From Pseudomonas sp. BN417 (GTDB lineage: Bacteria; Pseudomonadota; Gammaproteobacteria; Pseudomonadales; Pseudomonadaceae), in contig NZ_SSOJ01000106.1 in NCBI RefSeq assembly GCF_029871205.1, positions 1 through 56,059 of the forward strand: DNA of 56,059 nucleotides. The letters are read 5' to 3'. A program made the translations under genes and the position numbers. Under the pieces are notes generated by a model. The model made no database searches. It had not been told where the DNA came from and saw nothing but the letters and a program-made list of their open reading frames with translations. This document shows, one piece after another, positions 33,125-42,625 of this stretch. The first letter of the stretch is position 1. Each line of letters begins with the position of its first letter.

Positions 33125-33544
33125 ATGCGCAACCTGAAAACCCTGAGCGCCCTGGCCGCCGGCCTGGCGTTGCTGACCGCCCCCCTGGCCTTCGCCCATG
33201 ACAGCGGCGATGGCAAGGAACAACGCGCCGTGCTGCAGGAACACGAGTTGCTCAACGCGCCGGGCAAGAAGGCGATCATGCTGACCGTGAGCTACGCGCC
33301 GGGGCAGCGTTCCCTGCCCCACAGCCATCCGGGCTCGGTGCTCGCCTATGTGGCCGAAGGGGAGGTGATCTCCCAGCTCAAGGGCGAGGAGCCCAAGCTC
33401 TACAAAGCCGGCGAGAGCTGGTACGAGCCGGCCGGCAGCGTGCACCTGCAATCGCGCAATGCCAGTGAGAGCAAGCCGGCGAAGCTGGTGGCGTGGATAT
33501 TGAACGATGCGAAGGACGCGATCTCGGAGCCTTACAAGCAGTGA
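33125..33544 (+). CDS. Periplasmic cupin-domain protein
   Basis: The 139-residue protein has a Sec signal peptide (1-24, ALLTAPLAFAHD) and a single cupin domain with metal-binding motif 1 PGQRSLPHSHPGSVLAYVAEGE and motif 2 YEPAGSVHLQSRN. The ligand is unknown. It may work with the AhpD-like protein upstream in redox defence, which is an inference from adjacency. Confidence 0.87.
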   Translation: MRNLKTLSALAAGLALLTAPLAFAHDSGDGKEQRAVLQEHELLNAPGKKAIMLTVSYAPGQRSLPHSHPGSVLAYVAEGEVISQLKGEEPKLYKAGESWYEPAGSVHLQSRNASESKPAKLVAWILNDAKDAISEPYKQ

Positions 33545-33605
33545 TCGTCAGCCTCTCCTCCAGTTCTTGGCCTGGATGCAATCCGGGACATACCCGGCCA
33601 CCGCT

Positions 33606-33737
33606 CCCGGATTTCATCCGGGCTACGGATCTGAAGAACCATCCCGTAGGTTGGGCTGAAGTATGAAGCCCAACGTGCTCCCGCGCGCGATGGCGGGGCG
33701 CTCGTTGGGCTTCGCAGGCTCAGCACCAACCTACGGG
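33606..33737. repeat. REP-like palindromes
   Basis: CCCGGAT-TTC-ATCCGGG (33606-33622) is followed by a long interrupted palindrome: CCCGTAGGTTGG (33643-33654) with CCAACCTACGGG (33726-33737), and inside it GAAGCCCAACG (33665-33675) with CGTTGGGCTTC (33703-33713). It lies between the convergent cupin and porin genes, as expected of REP elements. Confidence 0.75.
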
Positions 33738-33744
33738 AGCTCCG

Positions 33745-35007
33745 TTACCACAGCGGCAGGGTATAGCTGAGGATCAGGCGGTTCTCGTCGATATCGCTGC
33801 CGAAGTTCGTCGTGCGCACCGTCGCGTTGCGCCACTTCAGACCCAGGTTCTTCAGCGGGCCGCTTTGCACCACGTAGGCGATGTCGGTGTCGCGTTCCCA
33901 TTCCTTGCCGTCCGCCTGGCCCGCGCCGAGCTCGATGCCATCGCCCGAGAGGTAACGGGTCATGAAGGTCAGCCCCGGAATCCCCACGGCGGCGAAGTTG
34001 TAGTCGTAGCGCGCTTGCCAGGAGCGTTCCTCGCGGTTGGCGAAGTCGCTGATCTGCACGAAGTTCACCAGGTAGGCATCGCTGCCGTTGACGTAGGCGA
34101 AGCCGGTGTCGCCGCTCATGCGCTGATAGCCGAGGCCGAAGGCGTGGCTGCCGAGGGCGTAGGTGAAGAGCGCGCCGAAGGCTTTGTTGTCGATATTGCT
34201 GCCGCCTTCGTCGCTGGAGCGGGCGAAGCGCAGGTCGCTCTTCAGGCTCTGGCCGTCGCCGAGCGGCAGCAGGTGGTTGAGGGTCAGCATGTGCTGGCGG
34301 TAGAAGTCGTCGAGGCGGCCGAAGCCGTAGCCGGTGCTGAGTCTGTCATTCCACTTGTAGGCGAGGTTGGCGAAGTCGAAGGCGTCGCTGGTGGTGCTCC
34401 GCGTGCGGATGTTCTTCACGCCGACCGTGGTGATGCTCATGTCCTCGTAGTCGGAAGAGTCGCGCTGGTTGACCTGGGTAAGGCGTCCGGCATCGAAGGT
34501 CAGGCCGTCGAGCTCCAGGGAATTGAGCTGGCCGCCCTCGAAGGTCTGCGGCAGCAGGCGCGAATCGTTGGCCAGCAGCACCGGCAGCTTGGGCATCAGG
34601 GTGCCGAGCTTGAGGGTGCTCTTCGACGCGCGCAGCTTGGCGGTCAGGCCCAGCTCACCGTATTCGTCCTGGGCGCGCTTGGGCGCCTCGCGATCACGCT
34701 TGAGCAGGCCGGAGCCGGCGCGGTCCGGGCTGGAATCGAGCTTGACGCCGAGCAGGCCGATGGCGTCCAGGCCGACGCCGATCTGCCCCTCGGTAAAACC
34801 TGACTCATAGCGCAGGAGGAAGCCTTGGGCCCATTCCTCTGCCTTGGACTGAGCGGCGTTGTCCTGGCGGAAGTCGCGATTGAAGTAGAAGTTGCGCAGC
34901 TCCAGGCTGGCCTTGCCGTCCTTGACGAAGTCCGCCAGGGCGGGGGTGGACAAGCCGAGGGGGCCGCCGGCCAGGAGCAGGCCGGTGGTGAGGGTCGTAC
35001 GGTACAT
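33745..35007 (-). CDS. OprD-family outer-membrane porin
   Basis: The 420-residue protein has a signal peptide (cleavage after PALA, about 24) and an OprD-type beta-barrel: FVKDGKASLELRNFYFNRDFR at the start, AEEWAQGFLLRYESGFTEG, and a final strand ending LILSYTLPLW with a terminal aromatic residue. OprD members take up small carboxylates or amino acids. The position next to acetate permease suggests a carboxylate, but a terminator separates them. The ATG at 35007 has AGAGGA upstream. Confidence 0.9.
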   Translation of the reverse strand: MYRTTLTTGLLLAGGPLGLSTPALADFVKDGKASLELRNFYFNRDFRQDNAAQSKAEEWAQGFLLRYESGFTEGQIGVGLDAIGLLGVKLDSSPDRAGSGLLKRDREAPKRAQDEYGELGLTAKLRASKSTLKLGTLMPKLPVLLANDSRLLPQTFEGGQLNSLELDGLTFDAGRLTQVNQRDSSDYEDMSITTVGVKNIRTRSTTSDAFDFANLAYKWNDRLSTGYGFGRLDDFYRQHMLTLNHLLPLGDGQSLKSDLRFARSSDEGGSNIDNKAFGALFTYALGSHAFGLGYQRMSGDTGFAYVNGSDAYLVNFVQISDFANREERSWQARYDYNFAAVGIPGLTFMTRYLSGDGIELGAGQADGKEWERDTDIAYVVQSGPLKNLGLKWRNATVRTTNFGSDIDENRLILSYTLPLW

Positions 35008-35045
35008 GGTGGGTCCTCTTGTTCTTGTTGTGAGGGCACAGCGGG

Positions 35046-35082
35046 AAAAAAAGAGCGCGGCCCAAAGGAGCTGAGGCCGCGC
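35046..35082 (-). terminator. Intrinsic terminator after actP
   Basis: GCGCGGCC (35055-35062) and GGCCGCGC (35075-35082) form a perfect 8-bp stem that is followed on the minus strand by TCTTTTTTT. It lies between actP and the porin gene. Confidence 0.85.
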
Positions 35083-35126
35083 CACGCTTAACAGTCGTGT
35101 TCGATCAGCCAGCCCGACGCGGGGAG

Positions 35127-35150
35127 GGCACGGCGGCAAGTCCGTGCCCT
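35127..35150 (-). other. Hairpin just after actP stop
   Basis: GGGCACGG and CCGTGCCC form a perfect 8-bp stem with an 8-nt loop, 6 nt beyond the actP stop. No T-run follows, so it is more likely an mRNA 3'-stabilising hairpin upstream of the true terminator. Confidence 0.55.
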
Positions 35151-35155
35151 ATCGG

Positions 35156-36814
35156 TCAATGGCTGCTGGCGGCCGCCGCCCCAAGGCCGGTCTGGGCACG
35201 GACGAACTGGTCGTCGTAGGCGGCGCGCTCGCGCTCGGCGCGGGCGCTGCGGTCGAGGTTGGAAACCACCACTATCACCAGGAAGGCCAGCGGCATGGAG
35301 AACAGCGCCGGGTGGTCGTAGGGGACTATGGCCTTGGCATGGCCCAGCACTGTCACCCACACCGCCGGCGAGAGGATCACCAGCACGAGCGCGGAGACCA
35401 GGCCGGTGAAGCCGCCCCAGAGGGCACCGCGGGTGGTCAGGCCCCGCCAGTACATGGCCATGATCAGCACCGGGAAGTTGGCCGAGGCGGCCACGCCGAA
35501 GGTCAGGCCAACCAGGAAGGCGATGTTCATCTGCTCGAACAGCAGCCCCAGGCCGATGGCCACCAGACCGAGGCAGACGGTGGCGATGCGGCTGACGCGC
35601 ATCTCGTCCTTCTCGCTGGCGCGGCCTTTCTTCAGCACGGTGGCATAGAGATCGTGGGAGATGGCCGAGGCACCCGCCAGGGCGAGGCCGGCGACGACCG
35701 CGAGGATGGTGGCGAAGGCGACGGCGGAGAGGAAGCCGAGGAACAGGTTGCCGCCCACCGCCTTGGCCAGGTGCATGGCGACCATGTTGCCGCCGCCCAC
35801 CAGAGCGCCGCCCAGCTTGCCGTCGACGAAGTACTGAGGGTCGGTGCCGACGATGACGATGGCGGTGTAGCCGAGTACGCAGACCACCAGGAAGAAGAAG
35901 CCGATGAAGCCGGTGGCGAAGAGCACCGAGCGACGCGCTTCCCTGGCGTTGGGCACGGTGAAGAAGCGCATAAGGATATGCGGCAGGCCGGCGATGCCGA
36001 AGACCAGGCCGAGGGACAGCGACACGGCGTTGATCGGGTCGGCCAGCATGGAGCCGGGGCCCATGATGCCGTGGCCGACGGCGTGGGCTTCGACGGCGCG
36101 AGCAGCGAGATTCTCGAGGCTGAAGCCGAATTCGCTCATGGCCATCAGCACCAGGCTGGTGCCGCCCGCCAGCAGCAGTACGGCCTTGACGATCTGCACC
36201 CAGGTGGTGGCGATCATGCCGCCGAAGATCACGTAGACCAGCATCAGCATGCCGACCACCACTACCGCCATCTGGTAGTCCAGGCCGAACAGCAGCTTGA
36301 TCAGCTGGCCGGCGCCGACCATCTGCACGATCAGGTAGCAGCACACCACGGTCAGCGAGCCGATGGCGGCGAAGCTGCGTACGCGAGTCTGGTCCAGGCG
36401 GTAGGAGACGATGTCGGCGAAGGTGTACTTGCCGAGGTTGCGCAGGCGCTCGGCCATCAGGAAGGTGATCACCGGCCAGCCGACGAAGAAGCCGATGATG
36501 TAGACGAAGCCGTCATAGCCCTTGGTGAACACCAGGCTGGTGAGGCCCAGCAGGGTGGCTGCCGACATGTAGTCGCCGGCGATCGCCAGGCCGTTCTGGA
36601 AACCGGAGATGCCGCCGCCGGCGGTGTAGAAGTCGGCGGTGGAGCGGGTGCGCCGCGCGGCCCACCAGGTGATCGCCAGGGTGGCGAGGACGAAGACGAA
36701 GAACATGCCGATGGCGTTGAGGTTCAGCGGCTGTTTCTCCGCCACCATGGGGGCGGCGAAGCTGGCCAGTGGCGTCAGGGCGAGGAGGGCGGCTGGGACG
36801 AGACGCGCTTTCAT
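35156..36814 (-). CDS. actP: ActP-type cation/acetate symporter
   Basis: The 552-residue sodium:solute symporter has a cleavable signal ([10 protein letters not shown]) and about 13 membrane helices. It has the family stretches [36 protein letters not shown] (in two parts) and [15 protein letters not shown]. ActP imports acetate and other short carboxylates for activation by acyl-CoA synthetases. Its start overlaps the DUF485 gene stop by 4 nt, the classical yjcH-actP pair. Confidence 0.93.
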   Translation of the reverse strand: MKARLVPAALLALTPLASFAAPMVAEKQPLNLNAIGMFFVFVLATLAITWWAARRTRSTADFYTAGGGISGFQNGLAIAGDYMSAATLLGLTSLVFTKGYDGFVYIIGFFVGWPVITFLMAERLRNLGKYTFADIVSYRLDQTRVRSFAAIGSLTVVCCYLIVQMVGAGQLIKLLFGLDYQMAVVVVGMLMLVYVIFGGMIATTWVQIVKAVLLLAGGTSLVLMAMSEFGFSLENLAARAVEAHAVGHGIMGPGSMLADPINAVSLSLGLVFGIAGLPHILMRFFTVPNAREARRSVLFATGFIGFFFLVVCVLGYTAIVIVGTDPQYFVDGKLGGALVGGGNMVAMHLAKAVGGNLFLGFLSAVAFATILAVVAGLALAGASAISHDLYATVLKKGRASEKDEMRVSRIATVCLGLVAIGLGLLFEQMNIAFLVGLTFGVAASANFPVLIMAMYWRGLTTRGALWGGFTGLVSALVLVILSPAVWVTVLGHAKAIVPYDHPALFSMPLAFLVIVVVSNLDRSARAERERAAYDDQFVRAQTGLGAAAASSH

Positions 36815-37140
36815 GCCTGGGCCTCCTCGAGGATCTGTGCGCTGAGGCTGTCGAAACGGGTGTTGGCGCTGCGCACGTACCAGGCGGTCAGCAGCCAGGA
36901 AAGGATGATGATGGCGGCGCCCAGCGGAATGCCACGCGTCAGGTTGCTGCCCTCGTAAAGTGGCGTGTGCAGCCAGCCCGGGACGAAGGCCACCAGCATG
37001 ATGAACAGGTAGTAGACCCCCAGAACCACGGCGCTGAGGGACCAGGCGAGCACCGCGCGCTGGCGTGCCAGGCTCTGGAACTTGGGATTGGACCGGATGC
37101 GGTCGCAGCTTTGGGCGTTGGATGTGTCGTGGCTACTCAT
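36811..37140 (-). CDS. yjcH: DUF485 (YjcH-like) membrane protein
   Basis: The 109-residue protein has two membrane helices (about 30-50 and 70-92) and the DUF485 start [19 protein letters not shown]. It is nearly always encoded before actP, as here. The exact role is unclear. The ATG at 37140 was chosen over an upstream in-frame start that would lengthen the N-terminus with a Gln-rich piece. Confidence 0.9.
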   Translation of the reverse strand: MSSHDTSNAQSCDRIRSNPKFQSLARQRAVLAWSLSAVVLGVYYLFIMLVAFVPGWLHTPLYEGSNLTRGIPLGAAIIILSWLLTAWYVRSANTRFDSLSAQILEEAQA

Positions 37141-37203
37141 GACGGGCTCCGCTTGTTGTTGTTGTCGATGCCTGGTGCCGGCCGCCGCCGCTTTTTCGGG
37201 CAT

Positions 37204-37238
37204 GCGACGGCCCGTGGCGGCGGCCCTGGAGCCGTCGC
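37204..37238. other. Hairpin between acyl-CoA synthetase and DUF485 gene
   Basis: GCGACGGC (37204-37211) and GCCGTCGC (37231-37238) form a perfect 8-bp stem with a 19-nt loop. It lies about 20 nt after the stop of the acyl-CoA synthetase gene. No T-run follows, so its role as a terminator is uncertain. Confidence 0.4.
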
Positions 37239-37258
37239 CTTGTTCCTGAGTCTTGCTG

Positions 37259-38881
37259 TTAGAGGTTCTTCGCCCTGTCGCGCAGGACGTACTTCTGGAT
37301 CTTGCCGGTGGAGGTCTTCGGCAGCTGGGTGAAGATCACGGTCTTCGGCACCTTGAAGCTCGCCAGGTGCTCACGGCAGAAGGCGATGATCTCCGCCTCG
37401 CGGGTATCCTGTTGGTCGGCCTTGAGGGTGATGAAGGCGCAGGGCGTTTCACCCCACTTCTCGTCGGGGCGTGCTACCACGGCCGCTTCCAGCACCGCCG
37501 GATGGCGGTAGAGCACGCCTTCCAGCTCGATGGTGGAAATGTTCTCGCCGCCGGAAATGATGATGTCCTTCAGTCGGTCGCGGATCTCCACGTAGCCGTC
37601 CGGGTGCCAGACGCCCAGGTCGCCGGTATGGAACCAGCCGCCCTCGAAGGCCTCGCTGGTGGCACTGGGGTTCTTCAGGTAGCCCTTCATCACGGTGTTG
37701 CCGCGCAGGAAGATCTCGCCGATGGTCTGGCCGTCCATGGGCAGCGGTTCCAGGGTCTTCGGGTCGGCCACCATCACGCCCTCCAGGGTCGGGTAGCGCA
37801 CGCCCTGGCGGGACTTGATGCGGGCGCGCTCTTCAAGCGGCAGCGCGTCCCATTCCTCGTGCCAGGCGCAGACGGTCACCGGGCCGTAGACCTCGGTCAG
37901 GCCGTAGACGTGGGTCACGCGGATGCCCATGGCTTCTACCGCGCCTATCACCTTGGCCGGTGGTGCGGCGCCGGCGACCATGGCGTTCACCGGATGGTCG
38001 ATGGCGGCCTTGGCCGATTCCGGCATGTTCACCAGGGCGTTGAGCACGATGGGCGCGCCGCACAGGTGGGTTACTTGGTGCTCGCGGATCAGGGTGAGAA
38101 TCTTCTGCGGGTCCACCCGGCGCAGGAACACATGCACGCCGGCGAGGGCGGTGACCGTCCAGGGGTAGCACCAGCCGTTGCAGTGGAACATCGGCAGGGT
38201 CCAGAGGTAGACCGGGTGGTTGCCCATGGCCCAGGTCATCTGATTGCCCAGGGCGTTCAGGTAGGCGCCGCGATGGTGGTAGATCACGCCCTTGGGATTG
38301 CCGGTGGTGCCGGAGGTGTAGTTCAGGGAAATGGCCTGCCACTCGTCGTCGGGCCAGCGCCAGGCGAATTCCGGGTCGCCTTCGGCCAGCAGTGCTTCGT
38401 AGTCCAGCTCGCTCACCGGCTGGCCTTCGCCGTACTCGGGGTCGTCGACGTCGATCACCAGCGGCGGGTGGTCGAGCATGCCGATGGCGGCGTGGATCAC
38501 CTCATGGAATTCGCGGTCGGTGATCAGCACCTTGGCTTCGCCGTGCTGCAGCATGAAGGCGATGGCCTCGGCATCCAGGCGCACGTTCAGGGTGTTGAGC
38601 ACCGCGCCGATCATCGGCACGCCGAAGTGCGCCTCCAGCATCTGCGGGATGTTCGGCAGCATCACCGCCACCGTGTCGCCCTTGCCGATGCCGCGCCCGG
38701 CCAGGGCCGAGGCCAGGCGTCGGCAGCGGCTGTAGGTATCGGCCCAGTTGCGGCGGATGGAACCATGGATGACCGCCGGGTAGTGCGGATAGACGGCGGC
38801 GGTGCGCTCGATGAAGCTGAGGGGCGAGAGGGCGATATGGTTGACGGCGGCAGGTGCAAGGCCCTGATCGTAGATCGACAT
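37259..38881 (-). CDS. Acyl-CoA synthetase (AMP-forming)
   Basis: The 540-residue adenylate-forming enzyme has A3 LNYTSGTTGNPKGVIYHHRG, A5 YGLTEVYGP, A7 FHTGDLGVWHPDGYVEIRDR, A8 KDIIISGGENIS and the catalytic Lys in STGKIQKYVLR. It activates a carboxylic acid to its CoA ester; the closest type is medium-chain or short-chain fatty acyl ligase. Location next to a carboxylate permease and a divergent two-component system suggests use of an external carboxylate. The substrate cannot be fixed from sequence. Confidence 0.9.
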   Translation of the reverse strand: MSIYDQGLAPAAVNHIALSPLSFIERTAAVYPHYPAVIHGSIRRNWADTYSRCRRLASALAGRGIGKGDTVAVMLPNIPQMLEAHFGVPMIGAVLNTLNVRLDAEAIAFMLQHGEAKVLITDREFHEVIHAAIGMLDHPPLVIDVDDPEYGEGQPVSELDYEALLAEGDPEFAWRWPDDEWQAISLNYTSGTTGNPKGVIYHHRGAYLNALGNQMTWAMGNHPVYLWTLPMFHCNGWCYPWTVTALAGVHVFLRRVDPQKILTLIREHQVTHLCGAPIVLNALVNMPESAKAAIDHPVNAMVAGAAPPAKVIGAVEAMGIRVTHVYGLTEVYGPVTVCAWHEEWDALPLEERARIKSRQGVRYPTLEGVMVADPKTLEPLPMDGQTIGEIFLRGNTVMKGYLKNPSATSEAFEGGWFHTGDLGVWHPDGYVEIRDRLKDIIISGGENISTIELEGVLYRHPAVLEAAVVARPDEKWGETPCAFITLKADQQDTREAEIIAFCREHLASFKVPKTVIFTQLPKTSTGKIQKYVLRDRAKNL

Positions 38882-38962
38882 GCTGGATACCCGGCGGCTG
38901 ATTATTAGCTCTTGTTCACCGGCGCCTCTGGGGGCCGGCAGATCTCTGGGGCGATTTATATA

Positions 38963-39017
38963 CCAATATTGGATTGATATGGAAGTACATCTAGAGTCGT
39001 ATAGTAAAACTACTATA
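38963..39017. promoter_or_regulatory. AT-rich dyads between acyl-CoA synthetase and sensor kinase genes
   Basis: In an unusually A+T-rich patch of this divergent intergenic region lie the palindrome CCAATATTGG (38963-38972) and TATAGTA-aaac-TACTATA (39000-39006 and 39011-39017). Both are candidates for operators, perhaps of the FixJ-like regulator encoded at 41452. No functional evidence exists in the sequence beyond symmetry and position. Confidence 0.45.
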
Positions 39018-39034
39018 TTATTTTGCTCGAACCC

Positions 39035-39103
39035 TAGGGTGGGCCGGGCGGCGCTCCGCTTCAGCCTCCCAAAAGGCCGGACTGTGGGCTGAAGCCGACC
39101 CTA
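39035..39103. repeat. REP-like palindrome
   Basis: TAGGGT (39035-39040) pairs with ACCCTA (39098-39103), and inside it GCTTCAGCC (39058-39066) pairs with GGCTGAAGC (39087-39095). It resembles other GTAGGGTGGGC-type repeats in the window, for example at 54727-54757. Confidence 0.6.
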
Positions 39104-39174
39104 CGACGATGCAGCAGAGTCCCGCCCGGCCCACGCCGGTATATCCTTGCCCACCCCCAGAAGCTGGACCCGCC

Positions 39175-41427
39175 ATGACCCAGACTCCGGTTCGACTCCA
39201 CACCTGGCTGCGCCTGCAACGCGAGGACGTGCCCCTGGCCGCCCGCGCCGATGCCTTGTGCCGGGCGCTGCGCGGCTGCCCCGAGGTGCGCCAGGCCTAC
39301 TACCTGAGTTGGCTGCCCGGAGCACGTATCTACAGTCACGAGGGCAGCGGCCAGCAGTTGCCGCCAGGCATGGGCGACCCGCTGCAGGCCAGCGACGAGG
39401 CCCTGGCCGCGCGCCTGGCCGCCGAGGGCAGGCTGGGTCTCGACCAGTTGCGCCAGCTCGACTGCTGGCTGGCCGGCCGCCTGCGCCGTGCCGCCATCAG
39501 CCACGGCCAGGCCTTCGACCTGGCGCTGCACGCCGGCCAGCAGGGTCTGCTGCTGGTGGAAGTGCGCGAGGGTGTGAGCCTGGACTGGCTGGGCTGGGTT
39601 TATGAATTGCTGACCACCCTGCTCGGCAGCGTCAGCGGCCTGTTGCGCGCATCGCCGCTGCTCGGCCACGACCCGCAGCCGAGCCTGCTGGTGGATGCCG
39701 AGGCGCGCCCGCTGGAACTGAACGCCGCGTTGCTGGCGCTACTCGGCGAGCTGCCCTTGGCCGAAGTGCTGCGCTTCCTGCCGGTGAATCACGGCTCCCT
39801 GGTGCGCGCCTGCCTGGCCCAGGAGCGCGCCATCGAAGGAGTGGAGGCCCAGTGCGGCGAACGCATGCTGATCTGGACCTACATCCCCGATCCGCAGGAG
39901 TGCCGGGTGCTGGCGCGCTGCCGCGAGGCCACCGCGCAGATCCTCACCGAACGCGAGGCGGCGCGGGCGCGGCGGCTGTATCGGCTGATCACCGAGAACA
40001 CCACCGACCTGATCTCCCGGCATACCCCGGACGGCCGCTTCCTCGATGCCTCGCCGGCCTCCTGGACCCTGCTTGGCTACTGGCCGGAAGAATTGCGCGG
40101 CCAGCTCGCCCAGTGCCTGTTCCATCCCCAGGAGCTGGCCCAGCTGGTGCAGCGCGCCCGCGACGCCCTGGAGCAGGACGGCTACCACACCATGACCTAC
40201 CGCATCCGCCACCGCGGCGGGCATTACCTCTGGTTCGAGACCGCCAGCCGCGCCATCCGCGAGACGTACACCGGGGCCGTGGTGGAGGTGGTCAGCGTGT
40301 CGCGCGACATCACCGCGCGGGTGCAGGCCGAGGAGAACAAGCGTCGCCTCGCCGAGGTGGTGGAAGCCAATACCGACCCGGTGCTCTTCGTCGACCCCGC
40401 CGGGCACATCACCTACCTCAATCCGGCGGCGCGCCGTGCCCTTGGCCTGGGGGCGAAGCAGCCGATGCCGGCGCTGGCCGAGGTCATCGCCGCCGACGAC
40501 CTGGCGCGCCTGCACCGAGAGGGCTGGAGCTGCGCCGAACGCAAGGGCGTGTGGAGCATCGACTCGCGCCTGCTGCCGCCGGGCGGCGGTGCCTCGGTGC
40601 CGGTTTCCATGGTGCTGTTGGCCCACAGCACCGCCGGCGGCGAGCGCTACTACTCGCTGGTGGCCCGGGACATGACCGAGCGCGAACTGCGCGAGGCCCA
40701 GCAACGCAGGCACCAGGATGAGCTGGCCCATACCGCGCGTCTGATCACCCTGGGCGAGCTGGCTTCCGGCATTGCCCACGAGATCAACCAGCCGCTGGCG
40801 GCAGTGGTCAACTACGCCAGCGCCAGCCAGCGCTACCTGCAGTCGCTCGCCAGCAATCCCAAGGCCGCCGAGCGCGTCGCCCAGGGCCTGGAGCGCATCA
40901 CCGAACACGCCAACCACGCCTCGGAAGTGATCAAGCGGCTGCGTGCCTTCCTGCGCAAGGGCCAGCGCAAGATGCAGGCGCTGAACCTGGCCGAAGTCGC
41001 CCGCGAAGCGGTGCGCCTCTGTGCCTGGGAAGCCAGCGCCAGCCAGGTGGCGATCGAGGAGCAATTCCCGGACAATCTGCCGCCGGTCTACGCCGACCGC
41101 GTGCTGCTGGAGCAGGTGCTGCTCAACCTGCTGCGCAATGCCATCGATGCCAACCGCGAGGCTCATCCCGGCCGCGGGTCGGTGATCCGCCTGGCCGCGC
41201 AGGCAGGCGACGGCCACCTGGCCATCGAGGTCCGCGACCAGGGGCCGGGACTCGGCGAAGAAGAACTGGCGCGCATCTTCACCCCTTTCTACACCAGCAA
41301 GCCGGATGGCCTGGGCCTGGGGTTGTCGATGAGCCGCAGCATCATCGAAGGTTTCGGTGGCTCCCTCGACGGGATACCGGGCGAGGAGGGCGGGTTGCTG
41401 ATGCGCTGCCGCCTGCCGCTGCAATAA
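39175..41427 (+). CDS. PAS-domain sensor histidine kinase (FixL-like)
   Basis: The 750-residue kinase has an N-terminal GAF-like unassigned region (1-255), two PAS domains (about 265-390, ITENTTDLISRHTPDGRFLDAS; 395-515, VEANTDPVLFVDPAGHITYL), then a phosphoacceptor domain with His in ASGIAHEINQPLAAVVNY and an ATPase domain (NLLRNAIDANRE, VRDQGPGLGEE, GLGLGLSMSRSI). No membrane helices are seen, so it is cytoplasmic. The response regulator gene follows 24 nt downstream. It is divergent from the acyl-CoA synthetase gene, a plausible target. Confidence 0.92.
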   Translation: MTQTPVRLHTWLRLQREDVPLAARADALCRALRGCPEVRQAYYLSWLPGARIYSHEGSGQQLPPGMGDPLQASDEALAARLAAEGRLGLDQLRQLDCWLAGRLRRAAISHGQAFDLALHAGQQGLLLVEVREGVSLDWLGWVYELLTTLLGSVSGLLRASPLLGHDPQPSLLVDAEARPLELNAALLALLGELPLAEVLRFLPVNHGSLVRACLAQERAIEGVEAQCGERMLIWTYIPDPQECRVLARCREATAQILTEREAARARRLYRLITENTTDLISRHTPDGRFLDASPASWTLLGYWPEELRGQLAQCLFHPQELAQLVQRARDALEQDGYHTMTYRIRHRGGHYLWFETASRAIRETYTGAVVEVVSVSRDITARVQAEENKRRLAEVVEANTDPVLFVDPAGHITYLNPAARRALGLGAKQPMPALAEVIAADDLARLHREGWSCAERKGVWSIDSRLLPPGGGASVPVSMVLLAHSTAGGERYYSLVARDMTERELREAQQRRHQDELAHTARLITLGELASGIAHEINQPLAAVVNYASASQRYLQSLASNPKAAERVAQGLERITEHANHASEVIKRLRAFLRKGQRKMQALNLAEVAREAVRLCAWEASASQVAIEEQFPDNLPPVYADRVLLEQVLLNLLRNAIDANREAHPGRGSVIRLAAQAGDGHLAIEVRDQGPGLGEEELARIFTPFYTSKPDGLGLGLSMSRSIIEGFGGSLDGIPGEEGGLLMRCRLPLQ

Positions 41428-41451
41428 CAAGAACGTAAACGGAGGGGAACG

Positions 41452-42084
41452 ATGTCCAACGGCGAACAGGTGGTCTATGTGGTGGATGACGACCAGGGCA
41501 TGCTCGACTCCACCGTCTGGCTGCTGGAGTCGGTAGGCCTCAAGGCGCTGCCCTTCACCAGCGGCCGCGCCTTCCTCGACGCCTGCGATGCCAGCCTCGA
41601 CGCCTGCGTCCTGCTGGACGTGCGCATGCCGGGCATGGGCGGCCTCAACGTCCAGGAAGAAATGCGCAACCGCGGCCTCGACGTGCCGGTGATCTTCGTC
41701 AGCGGCCACGCGGACGTGCCCATCGTGGTCCGCGCCTTCAAGGCAGGAGCGCGCGACTTCATCGAAAAGCCCTACAACGAGCAGTTGCTGCTGGACAGCG
41801 TGCAGCAGGCCCTCAGCAGTTTCGACCAGCGCCGCACCGCCGACGGCGGCCAGGGCCAGTTGCAGGAACGCCTCGACAGCCTCACCCCGCGCGAACGCGA
41901 TGTGCTGCTGCCGCTGGTGCAGGGCTACACCAACCGCGAAATCGCCGAGCAGCTGGATATCAGCGTGAAGACCATCGACCTTTACCGCGCCCGGGTGATG
42001 AAGCGCATGCAGGCCGAGCGCTTGCCCGACCTGGTGGGGATGGCGATCGCGGCGGGGCTGGTGGATCCGTTGAAGCTGCGCTGA
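41452..42084 (+). CDS. FixJ/LuxR-family response regulator
   Basis: The 210-residue protein has a receiver domain (phosphoacceptor Asp in VLLDVRMPGMGG, Lys in FIEKPYNEQ) and a LuxR-type helix-turn-helix (LTPRERDVLLPLVQGYTNREIAEQLDISVKTIDLYRARVMKRM). It pairs with the preceding kinase. A good SD (GGAGGGGAACG) precedes the ATG. Probable targets are nearby carboxylate-use genes, by inference from location. Confidence 0.93.
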   Translation: MSNGEQVVYVVDDDQGMLDSTVWLLESVGLKALPFTSGRAFLDACDASLDACVLLDVRMPGMGGLNVQEEMRNRGLDVPVIFVSGHADVPIVVRAFKAGARDFIEKPYNEQLLLDSVQQALSSFDQRRTADGGQGQLQERLDSLTPRERDVLLPLVQGYTNREIAEQLDISVKTIDLYRARVMKRMQAERLPDLVGMAIAAGLVDPLKLR

Positions 42085-42110
42085 TTGACCTGGCCGGCGG
42101 GAAACCTGTA

Positions 42111-42190
42111 GCGAATTCATTCGCGATGGCCGCGAAGCGGCCCGTAGGTTGGTGCGGGCCACGCTGGTCAGAGCGAAGCGAAGCCCAACG
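42111..42190. repeat. REP-like palindromes after response regulator gene
   Basis: GCGAATTCATTCGC (42111-42124) is followed by a GTAGGTTGG...GAAGCGAAGCCCAACG unit similar to that at 33643-33737. The same GCGAATTCATTCGC core returns at 44030 and, in related form, at 45530. Confidence 0.65.
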
Positions 42191-42625
42191 TCCCGATTAC
42201 CACCTAATGTTTAGCCCGAGATAACCCAAAGATAGAAAAACCTGCATTTTATTCACCCATCCCGCCGTGCGAGCCTCCAGCGCATTCCAATAACACGGCT
42301 TTCCCTCATGGGTTGTTCCACTCCACATACCTCTCCGCTCGCCGCCCTGTCCCTCGGGCAGGTCCGTGCCGCGCGCCGAGCCCCCGGAGTGGCACCCACG
42401 GTCCAGTTCTCCCTCAAATGGGCCGTCAACCTCCTGATCTCCCTGCCGCTCGAACTCGCCTTCTGGGCGCTCTGGCATTGCCGCCACGCTCGTCCGCCGG
42501 ATAGCACTCTCGCCTGATCCCCGGCCGCCACCGCAGCGGCCACCCCTCACCCAGAACGAGATTGTGTCCCTTGCCCCTGATGGCAAGGGCCTGTTTGTGT
42601 GCCCACGGGCACTAAAGAGAGCGCC
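42191..42625 (+). other. Upstream region of the polyamine synthetase gene
   Basis: This 435-nt stretch holds no clearly supported gene except the doubtful small frame at 42308-42517. The first part (42200-42255) is A+T-rich and could contain a promoter. The segment before 42626 has no obvious SD stronger than AAAGAGAG. Confidence 0.4.
42308..42517 (+). CDS. Possible small membrane protein
   Basis: A 69-codon frame, MGCSTPHTSPLAALSLG..., contains one hydrophobic segment (about residues 38-56, WAVNLLISLPLELAFWALW) after a basic linker. SD evidence is poor and no family is recognised. It fills an otherwise empty 540-nt gap before the polyamine synthetase gene. It could be chance in GC-rich DNA. 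Confidence 0.25.
   Translation: MGCSTPHTSPLAALSLGQVRAARRAPGVAPTVQFSLKWAVNLLISLPLELAFWALWHCRHARPPDSTLA

Noticed and set aside
39739-42162. 807-codon minus-strand frame across the two-component genes
   Set aside because: Shadow of the histidine kinase and response regulator; translation is His/Gln/Ala-rich without motifs.
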